From the NCBI GenBank assembly GCA_963575745.1, contig CAUYUJ010018054.1, forward strand, positions 130,001 to 190,000: a DNA stretch of 60,000 bases, written 5' to 3'. The first letter of the stretch is position 1. The number at the start of each line of letters is the position of its first letter. The translations under genes were made by a program, and so were the position numbers. Source of the DNA: Prorocentrum cordatum (taxonomy: Eukaryota; Sar; Dinophyceae; Prorocentrales; Prorocentraceae). Under the pieces are notes generated by a model, which did no database searches, had not been told where the DNA came from, and worked only from the letters and a program-made list of their open reading frames with translations. Below are positions 43,863-53,655 of this stretch, in pieces.

Positions 43863-44690
43863 ATGCTGAACGTTTTCGTCATCGGCCTCTTCCACCGCAT
43901 CGGGGGCCTCGCCGTGGCGTTCTCGAGGCTGCCGGTGCGCATCGTGGCCTACGTCGCCGCCGAGACGGATGCCAAGGCCAGGCGAGTGGTCAGATTGCGA
44001 TGGCCAGGTGCGATCGACTGGGGCGACGTCGCGCGGGTCGACGGGAACCTGATTCAGGGCTTGTACGACACGTTCAACGACAGCGTCGACATCTGCGTGA
44101 CGGGCGCGGGGAGCCCGCGCCATGACCTCTCGCGCCTCAACCTAAGTGAAGGGGGCCTGCACGGGCGCAAGAGCTCGCTGTTCTTCGAGGTCCCCAGGAT
44201 CTTCGAGCTCCTCCGGCTGCTCTTCGGCGCAAGGCTGCACGCGCTGCTCGAGAACGTCGCGAGCATGGCGGAGGACAACGTGCGGGCCATCTCTGAGTGC
44301 ATGGGGGTGGTCCCGTACCTCATCTGCTCCACGGTCCTCGCCCACTGCTGGAGGCTGCGACTCTTCTGGCTGAGCTGGCCGTGGCGCTGCAGATCGCGCC
44401 GCCCCATCGCGTGGTCGACAGGGGCTTTTGCTTGGAGGTGGTCGGGGACGCAGGGTCGGCGCTCGACTTCGAGTGGGAGGACCCTGGCTGCTGCTGGCGA
44501 GGGCGGCCCCGCCCCTTCCCGACCTTGGTCTGCTGCAGGCCGCTGCCGAGTTTCCCGGCGGCGCAGCGCGGGCTCGCGCTTGCACCGAGTGAGGCGCCGC
44601 CGTAGCCACGAAGGGCTCGAACTCGAGCGACGCCAACGTGCTTCCTCCTCGGCAACAGCTTCTGCGTGTAAGTGGTGGCGTGGGCCCCGC
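43863..44690 (+). pseudogene. Cytosine-5 DNA methyltransferase carried by the retroelement, catalytic Cys lost
   Basis: C5-methyltransferase motifs occur in order: motif I (VIGLFHRIGGLAVAF, for D-G-I-G-G-L), the acidic strand AAETDAKARRVVRLRWPG, and motif IV as TGAGSPRHDLSRLN. There the usual Pro-Cys-Gln is Pro-Arg-His (Arg codon CGC at 44118-44120). Motif VI is LLENVASM (about 44245) and motif VIII RLRLFWLSW (about 44355). After a frameshift come EWEDPGCCWRG and PFPTLVCCRPLP, and motif X is FLLGNSFCV, stop, VVAW (about 44655-44685). The enzyme would methylate cytosine in DNA. Here the Cys-to-Arg change, a frameshift and a stop make it inactive. Length and motif set are those of a compact, complete catalytic domain. 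Confidence 0.8.
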
Positions 44691-46255
44691 CGCACATCTT
44701 CCTGGCGGAGGGCGCCCTCTCGCGGCCGCTGGCGCTGGCGGAGCTGGTGCACGTGGGCGAGTGCCGCGAGACCTGGGGCCAGTGCGGGGCCTTCGAGGGC
44801 GACGCGGGCCTCCCCGACACGGACGAGGCGAAGCGGCTGGCATTGCATTACCTCAGCCGCGCCGAGAAGGGCGGCACGCACATCCGCTCGGACTGCAGCC
44901 TGCCCTGCAGACCAAGAGGGTGGCCGCGGAGCAGCTTGGGCCCGTTCGCGTGGCGCTGGGGCGCGGTCCTAAGCATGGCCTGGTCGCGCGGGCGACAGGC
45001 GCGCATCAACGTGAGGGAGTTGCAGGCGGCGCTGGCCGCGCTGTGCCGGCGGTCGCGAAGGGCCTCAGCACGCGGGTCGCGCTGGCCCCATCTCGTGGAA
45101 AGCCATCGCGGCGGCGATCGCCACGAAGGGCCGCAGCAGCAGCCGCCGATTGCAGCCGGAGCTGAAGCGCTGGATGGCGATGCGCATCGCGGCCGACATG
45201 CGCCCGCTGATCGGCTGCGTGGCGTCGGAGGACAACCCAGCGGACGAGCCGTCCAGGAAGCTGCGGCGTGGGTTGCGGCCCAAGAGGCGCGGCGGAGGAC
45301 CGCGCGTCGCCCTCGCGCGCAGGGCGCCGCTGCTGCGCTGAAACGGCGCAGCCCGCGCGGGCAGACGCTGGCGTCGCTGCGGGTCAGTGCCGCGACCCGA
45401 GCGAGATGCGCCAGAGCGGTGCAGCACCTCCTCAGGCTTTACGGGGTGAGCCCCCAAGAGGTCAGCGCCCTCGGCGTGGGCGGCGAGGGGGCCGACGGCC
45501 TCGTCGCCAACTACCTGGAGGCGAAGTGGCGAGAGGGGGCAGGCATCGCGCTCGCCAATGACACCGTGGCGGGCGTCTGCTTCACGGTGCCCAGGGCACG
45601 GAGACGCCGGGGCCTGTCGCGGGCGCTGCTGAAGGCGCGGCGACGGGCAGAACCAGCAGCGAGGGCGTTGCCCTTCACGCCCGAGATTGTCGGCGCCATG
45701 GCGGGCCTGGCGGCGGACGCAGCGGCCTTCGACGTCGGATGCCTGCTGCTCATCAGCTTTCAAGGCCCCCTGCGGGGCGGTGCGGCGTTCGCCTTGACGA
45801 CGGCAGACGTCTTGGACCGAGGCGAGGTGATCGTGCTGCGGGTCAGCGCGTCCAAGACGACGGCGGGCAAGGATGCCGCAGAGGCCGTCGTCGTCCGCTC
45901 GCGAGTCGCCAAGCGGATGCTGAGGCTCGTGGCCCTGCATCGGGCCTTCGGCGAGCCGCTCTCGTGGAGGTCGCCCGCCCAGTTGAGAAGCGCGCTGGCG
46001 GCGCTGACGCGCGGGCTGGGGCTGCCTGGGCCTCTCTCGCGGCATCCCTGCCGGCGTGGAGGCGCCTCCGACTCCTTCCTGAAGTCGTCCTCCATGGAGG
46101 CCACGTTGGTGGCAGGCAGGCGGGCGTCGAGCATGACCGCCCGCATCTACGTCGAGGGCGCCGTCGCCGACCTCGTCTGGGCGCGGCCAGGAAACCAAGT
46201 CGCGGCGGCCGCGCGCCACGGATTGCGGCTCTTGAGGGCTTCCGCAAAGTTGTGA
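44672..46255 (+). CDS. Tyrosine recombinase ORF of the DIRS-like element, with RNase H remnants
   Basis: The frame is open for 527 codons. Its first third is the remainder of RNase H: INVRELQAALAAL, then HLVESH. The KGRSSS and EDNPADEPSR motifs (about 45128-45255) lie in another frame. The recombinase follows: a helical core-binding part (about 45360-45560), then the catalytic residues Arg (GPLRGG, codon 45773), Lys (SKTT, 45854), His-x-x-Arg (HPCR, 46043 and 46052), and Tyr in TARIYVEGA (46148). It integrates circular or linear DNA copies by strand exchange. All five expected residues are present, so this domain could be functional. Confidence 0.8.
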   Translation: MVAWAPPHIFLAEGALSRPLALAELVHVGECRETWGQCGAFEGDAGLPDTDEAKRLALHYLSRAEKGGTHIRSDCSLPCRPRGWPRSSLGPFAWRWGAVLSMAWSRGRQARINVRELQAALAALCRRSRRASARGSRWPHLVESHRGGDRHEGPQQQPPIAAGAEALDGDAHRGRHAPADRLRGVGGQPSGRAVQEAAAWVAAQEARRRTARRPRAQGAAAALKRRSPRGQTLASLRVSAATRARCARAVQHLLRLYGVSPQEVSALGVGGEGADGLVANYLEAKWREGAGIALANDTVAGVCFTVPRARRRRGLSRALLKARRRAEPAARALPFTPEIVGAMAGLAADAAAFDVGCLLLISFQGPLRGGAAFALTTADVLDRGEVIVLRVSASKTTAGKDAAEAVVVRSRVAKRMLRLVALHRAFGEPLSWRSPAQLRSALAALTRGLGLPGPLSRHPCRRGGASDSFLKSSSMEATLVAGRRASSMTARIYVEGAVADLVWARPGNQVAAAARHGLRLLRASAKL

Positions 46256-46766
46256 ATACCTTGCCCGCCAGTGCCTTTTTTGCCCTGCGAGCCGACCAGA
46301 AAAAAGGGCACCGGCCTTCTTGCAGTTTGGATTGCAAGTTCTGAATCGCATCTTCGGGCTTCACTCCTTTCTCATAATTAAAAGGGTGGGGGTGGAGAGT
46401 TAAACCGCATTTTCATGCGGCCTTTAGCCAGGGGAAGTAAAGATGGTATAGCGGTTTCCCCCCGATGTGCGCCCCCTCCTGTCCTTCGGTGCCCCTGCAA
46501 GATGTCCCCGCGAAAGGCGCGCCCGCCCTGCGTGCACGGTTGATCGGTGCTCTGCGCCTCCGTGGTTCCCCAGCTACGGCCCGCAAAACGGGCCCGAGAG
46601 GAGCTTTCGGCGAGGCGCATTTGCAGGGTCCGGGGGTGGAGCCTCGGTCCGGGGTGGATCCCTGGTCTGGGTAGAGCCTCGGACAGTGTTGGGCTTTCCA
46701 TCGGAACTTGGAGGGGAAGCTGAGCTAAATGACCATTGGCGTGGTCACGCGTGGTACAAAAAAGGG

Positions 46767-46770
<4 letters not shown>
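46256..46770. other. Spacer after the DIRS-like element; no gene seen
   Basis: It carries the last bases of the element, a GGGTGGGGGTGG stretch and repeat-like GC-rich sequence. Nothing recognisable. Confidence 0.4.
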
Positions 46771-46806
<36 letters not shown>

Positions 46807-47940
46807 ACAAGACTACATTGGCGCTTCGCGCCATGCGCTTGGTCCCAGACCCTCCCTGGCAAAGCAATGAATCATCGCTTTCTTCAGCGGGGGGACCTCG
46901 AAGTGTGGACGGGCGACCGGCTCATTTTTCTTATACCCTTGGTGCTTGTTGACACCGCGTTCGCCCGATGCGCTTGCACGTTTGTGCGCAAGAGTGGGGA
47001 CATAATGGTGTTTTTTTCACGCGCGGAGGTCCTTTGAGGACGTAAAGAGCGTTCCCATGACACGCCGAAGAAGTCGCAGTAGCTCCGAACAAACCGATGT
47101 TCGGTAGCTTCCTGAATGCCTGTGGGGGCCCCAGGCACTCAGGAAATCTTCGGTCGTCGAACATCGAATCTAGATCCATTGCCTGTCTGTCTCGATCGAG
47201 GAACTTGAGCCTCGAGCTTCAAGCGTGGAGCCAAGATCGTCGGGTCGGCTCGATGTACTTCGTAGGAAAACGCTGTCTGGGCGGTTTAAGTGATGTTTTG
47301 GGCCGTCCCGGGGCCCTCTTGGGCCGCCCTGTGGCCTTCTGGGCCGTCTTGGGGAGTTGGGGCCCTCCAGAGGCCTTCTGAAGCCATCTGATGGCCTTCT
47401 TGGGGGTCTCCCATGGCGTTCGTGGGTGTTTCTTGGAAGCCTTCTGGGGGCATCTTGGGTTTCTTGCGGGCAGTCCCGGGGCTATCCGGGGCAGTCTTGG
47501 GGCCCCCTTTGGGCCGTCTTCACACCTCTGGGGGGCCTCTTGGGGCGATATCGGGGGCCCATCGGGCCGTCATTGACGCTGGAATGGGACGATGTTGCTT
47601 CTTCGGGGCTCTCTTAACAGCTTCTTGGGGCGTCTTGGGAGCCTCTTGGGCCGTCTTCAGACCATCGAGGTTCCTATTGGAACGCTCTTATGCTGTCTTG
47701 GGTCTCTTTTGCGACTCTCCGATGACCCCTTTGATCGCCTTGAGTCTGCTCGCAAGGCCCGGCAAGGCGTCCTGAGGGGCTCGGAAGGGTCAGCGGACCG
47801 TCTTCCAAGGGCGTCCAGGGGGCCGCTGAGACGTCCGAAAGGGCGTCCAGGGCGTCCCTGGGAGGCGTCCGGATGAAGGGTGGTGGGTGGGGTGGGGCTT
47901 CCGGGCAACAAAAGAATGAGTCGGTGTGTATATGTATGTG

Positions 47941-47987
<47 letters not shown>

Positions 47988-48950
47988 CACCTGGAGCCCC
48001 CACCCACCCACCCCAAAAAGAAACGGACCCCCAAGGTCTGGTCTGAAGACGGCCCAAAAGGCCCCCAAGACGCCCCAAGAGGCTGTTAAGAGAGCCCCGA
48101 AGAAGCAAACGTCGTCCCATCCATTCGAGAAAATGTATAAGTTCAACATATCCGCTGTTTGGGACTTCGCAGCGTCCAAGACGGCCCGATGGGCCCCCGA
48201 TATCGCCCTAAGACGGCCCAAGAGGTCCCCCAGAGATGTGAAGACGGCCCAAGAGGGCCCCAAGACTGCCCCAGAGAGCCCCGAGACTGCCCGCAAGAAG
48301 CCCAAGATGACCCCAGAAGTTTCCCAAGAGAGACCCACGAAAGCCATGGGAGACCACCAAGAAGACCACTGGAGGCCCCCAAGAGGGCCCTAGATGGCTT
48401 CCGAAGACCTCTGGAGGGCCCCAGCTCTCCAGGACGGCCCAAGAAGGCCCCAGGACGGCCTAAAAGAGCTTCAAAAACGCCCAGACGGCATTTTCCTACG
48501 AAGTACATCGCCCGACGATATTGGTTCCACGCTTGAGGCTCGAGGTTCAAGTTCCTCGATCGAGAGAGACAGGCAATGGATCTAGATTTAAAGTTCGACG
48601 ATCGAAGATTCCCTGAGTGCCTGGGGCCTTCTGAGGCATTCAGGAAGCTACCGAACATCGATTTGTTCGGAGCTACTGCGACTCCTTCGGCGTGTCATGG
48701 GAACGCTCAGTACTTCCTCAAGGGCCCGTCGCGCGTGGCAAATCATCATTATGTCCCCGCTCCTGAGCACAATCGTGCAAGCGCATCGGGCGAACGCGGC
48801 GTCAGCAGGCACCAGGGGGGATCAGAAAAATGAGCCGGTCGCCCGTCCAGGCTTCGCGGTCCCCCCCCCGCTGAAGCAAGCGATGATTTATTGCTTCGCC
48901 AGGGGCGGTCTGGGACAAGGCGCATAGCGCGAAGTCCCAATGCAGTCTCA
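46770..48950. repeat. 2.1-kb inverted repeat (foldback) with a (TA)n-rich middle
   Basis: The left arm (about 46807-47700) is repeated inverted in the right arm (about 48030-48945). Matching pairs include AATGAATCATCGCTTT (46866) with AAGCGATGATTTATT (48876-48891), and GGACGATGTTGCTTCTTCGG (47586) with the reverse of 48097-48119. Order is kept along the arms, with about 80-90% identity by eye. A (TA)n run (47946-47983) lies between them. Each arm starts with the hairpin motif seen at 3.1 kb. No transposase is present. Confidence 0.85.
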
Positions 48951-49935
48951 CCTCCAAGAGGCGCTCGAAACCCTGCAAATCTTAACTTCTCTGTAGTTTT
49001 ACTATGTTTTTTCGGCGATGTCCTCATTCGGCTTGCCAGGCGTCCGAGAACGCAGGCGAGGCACCGAAAACCTGTTTCCGACTCCAGGAAAGCCGGACGG
49101 GGGCCCAAGACGGATTTTAAATTGCCCACAGGCGGCCCCATGACCGCCCCAAATGGACCCCACGGGACCAGAAGGTACCCCCAAGACGCGCTCGAACCCG
49201 AAAAACGGTGCTGTTTCAATGATGGCGTAAGATTCATTGCCATTCGTTCCTTCGGCTCGCTGGGCGTCCGAAGACATGGTTCAAACTCCGAACACCGCCC
49301 CAAGTAAACCCAAGCGCGCTTCCTGAATCCCTCAAGCGGCCCACGAGGGCCCGGGACGGCCCCCAAACTGCCCACGGGCGGCGCGATTTGACGGCCAGGG
49401 GAGGCCCCAACGCGAGCCAAATTAGCATCCTCGCACGGCGCCATGAGGGCCCTCGACGACCCCCAAACTGCTCATAGGCGGCTCCATGACGGCCCTGGGG
49501 ACACCGTCTTGGACGCTCCTCAACGGGGCCCCCCCTTGGGATGGCGAGCGGCCGCCCCAAGACGGCCCGAGGAACGTCCGAGGTGGCTCCGAAATGGGCC
49601 GCAGGGCCCTCGCACCGCTTCGTCGGGCCCCCATGCAGTTCCCTGAGTTCTCGCCCGCTCAGGTGGTCTGTAATTCTGGAGAGCCGCAGTTTGCCCACAA
49701 CCCCAGGTTCGCAACCCTTTGTTCTGGAAACTCGGCTGCGCAGCCAGGGCTCCGGCAGTTTCCATTTACGCCATTCCGTACTCCCGTGGTCTCTCCGATT
49801 CACAATTCTGGCCCGTCCCAAAATGACTGCCCCTTCTCTCCTTCCCCCGGTGCTCCGTGATACGAGCCAGCGAGCACACCTCAAAGGGAAAAGAGGAAGG
49901 CGCGAAAGGCCAACCGCTCCAAAACTTCAAGGAAC
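48951..49935. repeat. Dispersed GC-rich repeat, mostly in minus orientation
   Basis: CCAAGACGGCCC, GACCCCCAAACTGCCC and GAGGGCCC motifs mirror those at 6.5-7.2 kb. From about 49640 to 49930 the sequence is less repetitive but shows no gene. Confidence 0.5.
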
Positions 49936-50335
49936 AAGGTGCATGGCGCGAAGCGCGAATGCAGCCTTGCACATATATATATAATATATAATATATACAT
50001 ATATATACACACATATAGGTATACGTATATATACATATATGTGTGTGCGTACCTATGTACATGTGTATGCGTAGGTGTGCTCAGGTGTGTCCAGGTGTGT
50101 CCAGGTGTGTCCAGGTGTGTGTGGATGTGTCGGTGTGCGGGTGTGTGGGTGTGGGGGTGTGGGGGTGTGGCGGTGTGGGGTGAGGGGGTGTGGGGGTGTA
50201 GGGTGTGTGTGTGTGTGGGTGTGTGTGTGTGTGTGTGTGTGTGGGGGAGTGTGGGAGTGCGAGAGTGTGGGAGTGTGTTGTGTGTGTGTGTGTTGTGTGT
50301 GTTTGTGTGTGTGTTGCCCTTTTGCTTGCAGAGAT
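49936..50335. repeat. Hairpin motif (minus), (TA)n and TG-rich microsatellite
   Basis: The minus-strand hairpin motif (49935-49972) is followed by ATATATATAATATA to 50043, then 290 bp of TGTGTGGG, TGTCCAGG and GTGTGTGT variants. Val/Cys-rich and His/Thr-rich frames are artefacts. Confidence 0.9.
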
Positions 50336-50498
50336 AACCAGAACGCCGCTCGAGACCAGCCACAAACGGACCGAAAACGCGTCCCAAAAGGCCTTCCTAG
50401 GAGGGCCGAAGAGGGCCGTAAAAGGGGGGCCCAGAGTAGCACAGGGCGGCCCGGGGGAGGTTCTGCATGGCCCACGCGAGTGCACTCTAGGCCGCATG

Positions 50499-50703
50499 AT
50501 GGGGTCGGAGTAGATGGGGTCGGAGGATTGCGCAGCATCGCGCATCGCCGATGCATCGCCGACGTCGACTATGCATCGCTGGTGCATCGGACGCATCGCC
50601 GGTGCATCGCCGATGCATCGCCGCTGCATCGCCGATGTATCGCCGATGTATCGGCGATACGGCGCGATTATCCGACCCGATTTACTCCGACCCCATCGAG
50701 AAG
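50499..50703. repeat. Foldback with a TGCATCGCCGA repeat in the loop
   Basis: GATGGGGTCGGAGTA (about 50499) and TACTCCGACCCCATC (about 50684-50698) are perfect 15-bp inverted repeats. The first is followed by a second, partial copy. Between them are about ten GATGCATCGCCG-type 12-bp units (50530-50665). Confidence 0.8.
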
Positions 50704-50839
50704 GCCTTTGTGAACGTTCGCGCTGGGCCGCAACCCCGCGCAGATGCCATCAAAAACCCTGCCGTTTCGGGCCACTTTGGGCTTCGTTTCGGGTGCCGGT
50801 TGGGCCTAGCATCATCAAATTGGACCCCGCAGCGCGCCT

Positions 50840-51300
50840 AGTTAGTTTTTGGCGGCCTCTTGGGGGCCTCTTGGGGGCGCTCCTGGGGTCACTGGGGGAT
50901 TCTTGGGGCGATCGCGTCGGAAAAGATTCGGGATGACAGACTAAGACGGCCCAGGAGGGCCCAAAGAGGGACTCCTCCTGGGCCGTTTTAGGGGCCCCTG
51001 GGGTTGTCTTGGGGTCCTCTTGGGGCCTCTTGGGGTCCTCTTGGGTCGTCTTGGAGCCCTCTTGGGGGCGTCATGGTCCGTCTTGGACGCCGTGAAGACG
51101 AAGAAAAACGAGCATGCTAGAAATGTATGTGCTCCCATGGGAATGGGATGGGCGCTCTCTCGGCGGTCCCTTGGAAGCCATCTGGGACCGTCGTGCGGCT
51201 TCTTTGGGCCATCGCGAAGCTTGTGTGGATTGAAGTAACGCTCTGCGTGGACCCCCATTGAGCCGTCTTGGCGCTCCTGAGGGATCCTGGATGCGCCGAG
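50840..51300. repeat. Dispersed GC-rich repeat, last block in the giant intron
   Basis: CTCTTGGGGGCC and GGCCGTCTTGG motifs, first + then partly inverted around 50945-50990. The unique sequence between 51300 and 51682 leads to the channel acceptor site. Confidence 0.5.
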
Positions 51301-51682
51301 GCTGCTTTGGGAGCTCGCCCCCCCGCCCCCCCTCTCATCGGATTTCATTCCACGGGAGAGGGTCATGGGTAGTCAGTCAGTCAGTCAAGCCATACGCCGG
51401 AACGCGTGGGCGAAAAGAGACGATGCTGGCCTGTACTCTATGCTTTGCGGGAGCAGCGGCACGCCCACCGGTTGTTCAACTGCATCATGTGCGGGTGGAA
51501 AAGAGGAGAGGCGGGGGAGAGTGGGCAGGGGGGCTCACTCAAACAGGGCGGTTCACGCAAACTTTCAGTGGCTTGTAAAGTTCAACGAAAAATCTTTGCA
51601 TGTTGTAGCGTCGCGCAGCCAATCATCTCCCACGCTCTTGCAAACCCCGACAGGGGGGGGGCGCGGATTTCACAACCTGAAG

Positions 51683-52600
51683 GTGCTCAGCTATACCGTG
51701 GCTGGAAGTGCTAACGCGTTCATGTCCGCCATCACACTCTTGTTCGTAGTCATCTACGTGTTTGGCTTAATGTTCATGCAGGGCTTGCAGTCGTATATTG
51801 TTAGAGACAACGCCGATCCATTGGTAGTTCTTCAACTGGAGGCTTTTTTTGGATCCCCAGCTGACACCTTATTCACTCTGCTGAACGTTATCACTGGTGG
51901 AGATTGGGAAGACGTGGCCACTACGTTGAGGGACATCGAACCCTCTTACCAGTGGTTTTTCTTAGCGTACATTACGTTCACTGTTCTTTGTATCTTGAAC
52001 ATTCTCAACGGAGTGTTCGTTACCGTTGCCATCGAATCCGCCCAGACGAACAAGGAGTTGGCTATCCAGAGTACCCAATACAAGACTAGGGCTCTCATAG
52101 AACAGATGGTGGAATGGTTCATCGAGGCAGACAAAGACATGTCAAACAAGGTCTCTTATGAGGAGCTGCACGATCTCATGCGAGACGACAAAGTGCGGGC
52201 TTTTCTGCGGGCCCACGGCATTGATGTCGCGAGCACTGCCCAGGTATTCTTTCTTCTGGACCGGGACGGTACTGGGGAGATCGAGCCTGAAGAATTTGTT
52301 GACAATTTGATCCTGCTGCAGGGTAGCGCGAAGGCTCTTGATTTAGCATCATTGCGCGTGGTCTGCGATGACTTGACTCAGAAGTTTGATGATCTGGATG
52401 ACATGATGCGTAGACATATCGTTGGCCTGGGCCCACCTGCTACTCCGTCTCGCCGTCAAGCAAAGATTCCTGGCGGGCTCGGGTGTGGACTTCGGCTTGG
52501 ATGGGATGGGCCAGAAGACGACCCAACTTCGTCAAGACCAAACAGTTTTGGGCAGCCGATGTCTGTAAGCAGTATGTTCTATCGCCAGGTGACCAGGTGA
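51683..52600 (+). CDS. Voltage-gated cation channel, last exon: S5, pore, S6, two EF-hands, stop
   Basis: 306 codons including TGA (52598-52600). S5 is FMSAITLLFVVIYVFGLMFM. The pore helix and filter read TLLNVITGGDWEDV, with TGGDW at the selectivity position (Asp codon 51902). S6 is FFLAYITFTVLCILNILNGV, ending in VTVAIESAQ. A cytosolic helix leads to EF-hand 1 (DKDMSNKVSYEE, about 52130) and EF-hand 2 (DRDGTGEIEPEE, about 52259), both with Ca-binding residues at positions 1, 3, 5, 7, 9 and 12. With exons 1945-2464 and 2679-2843 it makes about 530 visible residues of one six-helix domain. Such subunits assemble as tetramers and pass Na+ and/or Ca2+. The EF-hands imply Ca2+ feedback. Single-domain channels of this type are known from protists. 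The frame upstream of 51683 is intron. Confidence 0.85.
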   Translation: MLSYTVAGSANAFMSAITLLFVVIYVFGLMFMQGLQSYIVRDNADPLVVLQLEAFFGSPADTLFTLLNVITGGDWEDVATTLRDIEPSYQWFFLAYITFTVLCILNILNGVFVTVAIESAQTNKELAIQSTQYKTRALIEQMVEWFIEADKDMSNKVSYEELHDLMRDDKVRAFLRAHGIDVASTAQVFFLLDRDGTGEIEPEEFVDNLILLQGSAKALDLASLRVVCDDLTQKFDDLDDMMRRHIVGLGPPATPSRRQAKIPGGLGCGLRLGWDGPEDDPTSSRPNSFGQPMSVSSMFYRQVTR

Positions 52601-53194
52601 AAGTCAGTTGAGCTGCAGCGGCTTGCGCGCCCCGGTTCGGCCTCCCCGAGGCCTCCGAAAGTCGTGCACCAGAGGTCACGCTTGCCCATGGTCGCCATTA
52701 CGTGTAACCGAAAAATAATTATTTAAATCCTTTGTCGCGGCACAGCCGTTGCCGCCTCCCCCTGGCAATGGCAAGACCGTGCGCACGTAGCCCGCCCTGC
52801 TGCTGCCAGACGCCAGGCTCGAGCGGCTTGGTGCGCCCAGGATTCCTGCAAAGGTAGATCGTTGGTTGGACGATCGTCGAAATTGCGCTCGTTATACTTC
52901 GATGGCAGGGGCGTCTAGGGATGAGAGCGCCAACATCACATGCTTAGATTGCTCGAGTTATTGCCACTGGCCCCAATAGCAAAACTGTTGACCCATTTGG
53001 ATAGACTCGAAAACATGAAGCCATTTTCGAGTTTGTGGTAGCCACTTTCGTGCCTCCCGAACTCTCCTAAGTACACGCACAGGTTCAAATTGAACGATTG
53101 TGCATACTGGCGTCGACAGAATGTGGCAGACACGCCACCCACACGAGCGAGTCGAAGTGAGCGCATCGCACGCGGCAGACGAACTGTTGCCGGC

Positions 53195-53280
53195 TCGGTG
53201 GACGTGTTCCACCGTCGGGGAGTCCAGCGCGAATCCAAGAAGTCCGCGCGGAGCGCCAAAAGTCGTCTCAACGTGCCCGG
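53195..53280 (-). mobile_element. Partial foldback element related to intron 1
   Basis: GGAGTCCAGCGCGAATCCAA, then GAAGTCCGCGCGGAGCGCCA, is the reverse complement of a diverged arm (GACTTCTTGGATTCGCGCTG). Intron 1 and the 645-bp units carry the same arm as GATTTCTTGGATCTGC. Only one arm is clear. A GGTGGACGTGTTCCACC hairpin precedes it. Confidence 0.55.
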
Positions 53281-53429
53281 TGGCGGATACGAGGCCGCTT
53301 GGCCCCCAGCACCCCCGCGTTCGGGGCCACAACCCCAGCCGGCGACACTGGCGACTGGGCGCTCGAGCCTGGCGACCTCTCGTCGCTCAAGCAGTGGCGA
53401 AGCGTCCCAGCGTGCCTATAGCCCTACCA

Positions 53430-53575
53430 AACGATGTTCCAAGAACCTGTTGTGGTTTCCACGCGATGTTCTTAGAACATTTCTTGCTGGGACTGTCTTG
53501 CTTGAACGCATGAGGCTCATGTTCTAAGAATACTGCTTCTGTTCGTAGAACATTTTGGGGGTCTAAGAACATGTC
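53430..53575. repeat. Cluster of five TGTTCT-AGAACA palindromes
   Basis: Centres near 53441, 53473, 53525, 53546 and 53567. The site at 53466-53480 is a perfect 7-bp inverted repeat around one base (ATGTTCT-T-AGAACAT). The others have one or a few changes. The surroundings are otherwise unrelated, so repeated use of the palindrome stands out. Confidence 0.6.
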
Positions 53576-53655
53576 GAGGTAGGACCATAGGAATGCCGGG
53601 ACGGTCGGTCCCTGCTCAAGTCGCCCCCTTCCCCCGCCCTACCCTACCCCCCCGT

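Larger units (their letters stand above)
39690..46380 (+). mobile_element. DIRS-like retrotransposon carrying a DNA methyltransferase, degenerate
   Basis: All parts lie on the + strand in this order: a gag-like region (to about 42240), reverse transcriptase (about 42280-43600), the first RNase H motif (about 43640), a cytosine-5 DNA methyltransferase (43863-44690), the rest of RNase H (44690-45290) and a tyrosine recombinase (to 46255). Tyrosine recombinase with RT and RNase H defines the DIRS class. The recombinase frame is intact but the others carry frameshifts and stops. Ends were set by content; I could not identify terminal repeats. Confidence 0.8.
52601..53655. other. Channel 3' flank; no gene recognised
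   Basis: This begins with the likely 3' untranslated region. Frames of 111-145 codons on either strand show no family resemblance. It contains a partial foldback element, a cluster of palindromes (both listed separately) and a CCCCGCCCTACCCTACCCCC run just before the 645-bp array. Confidence 0.5.
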
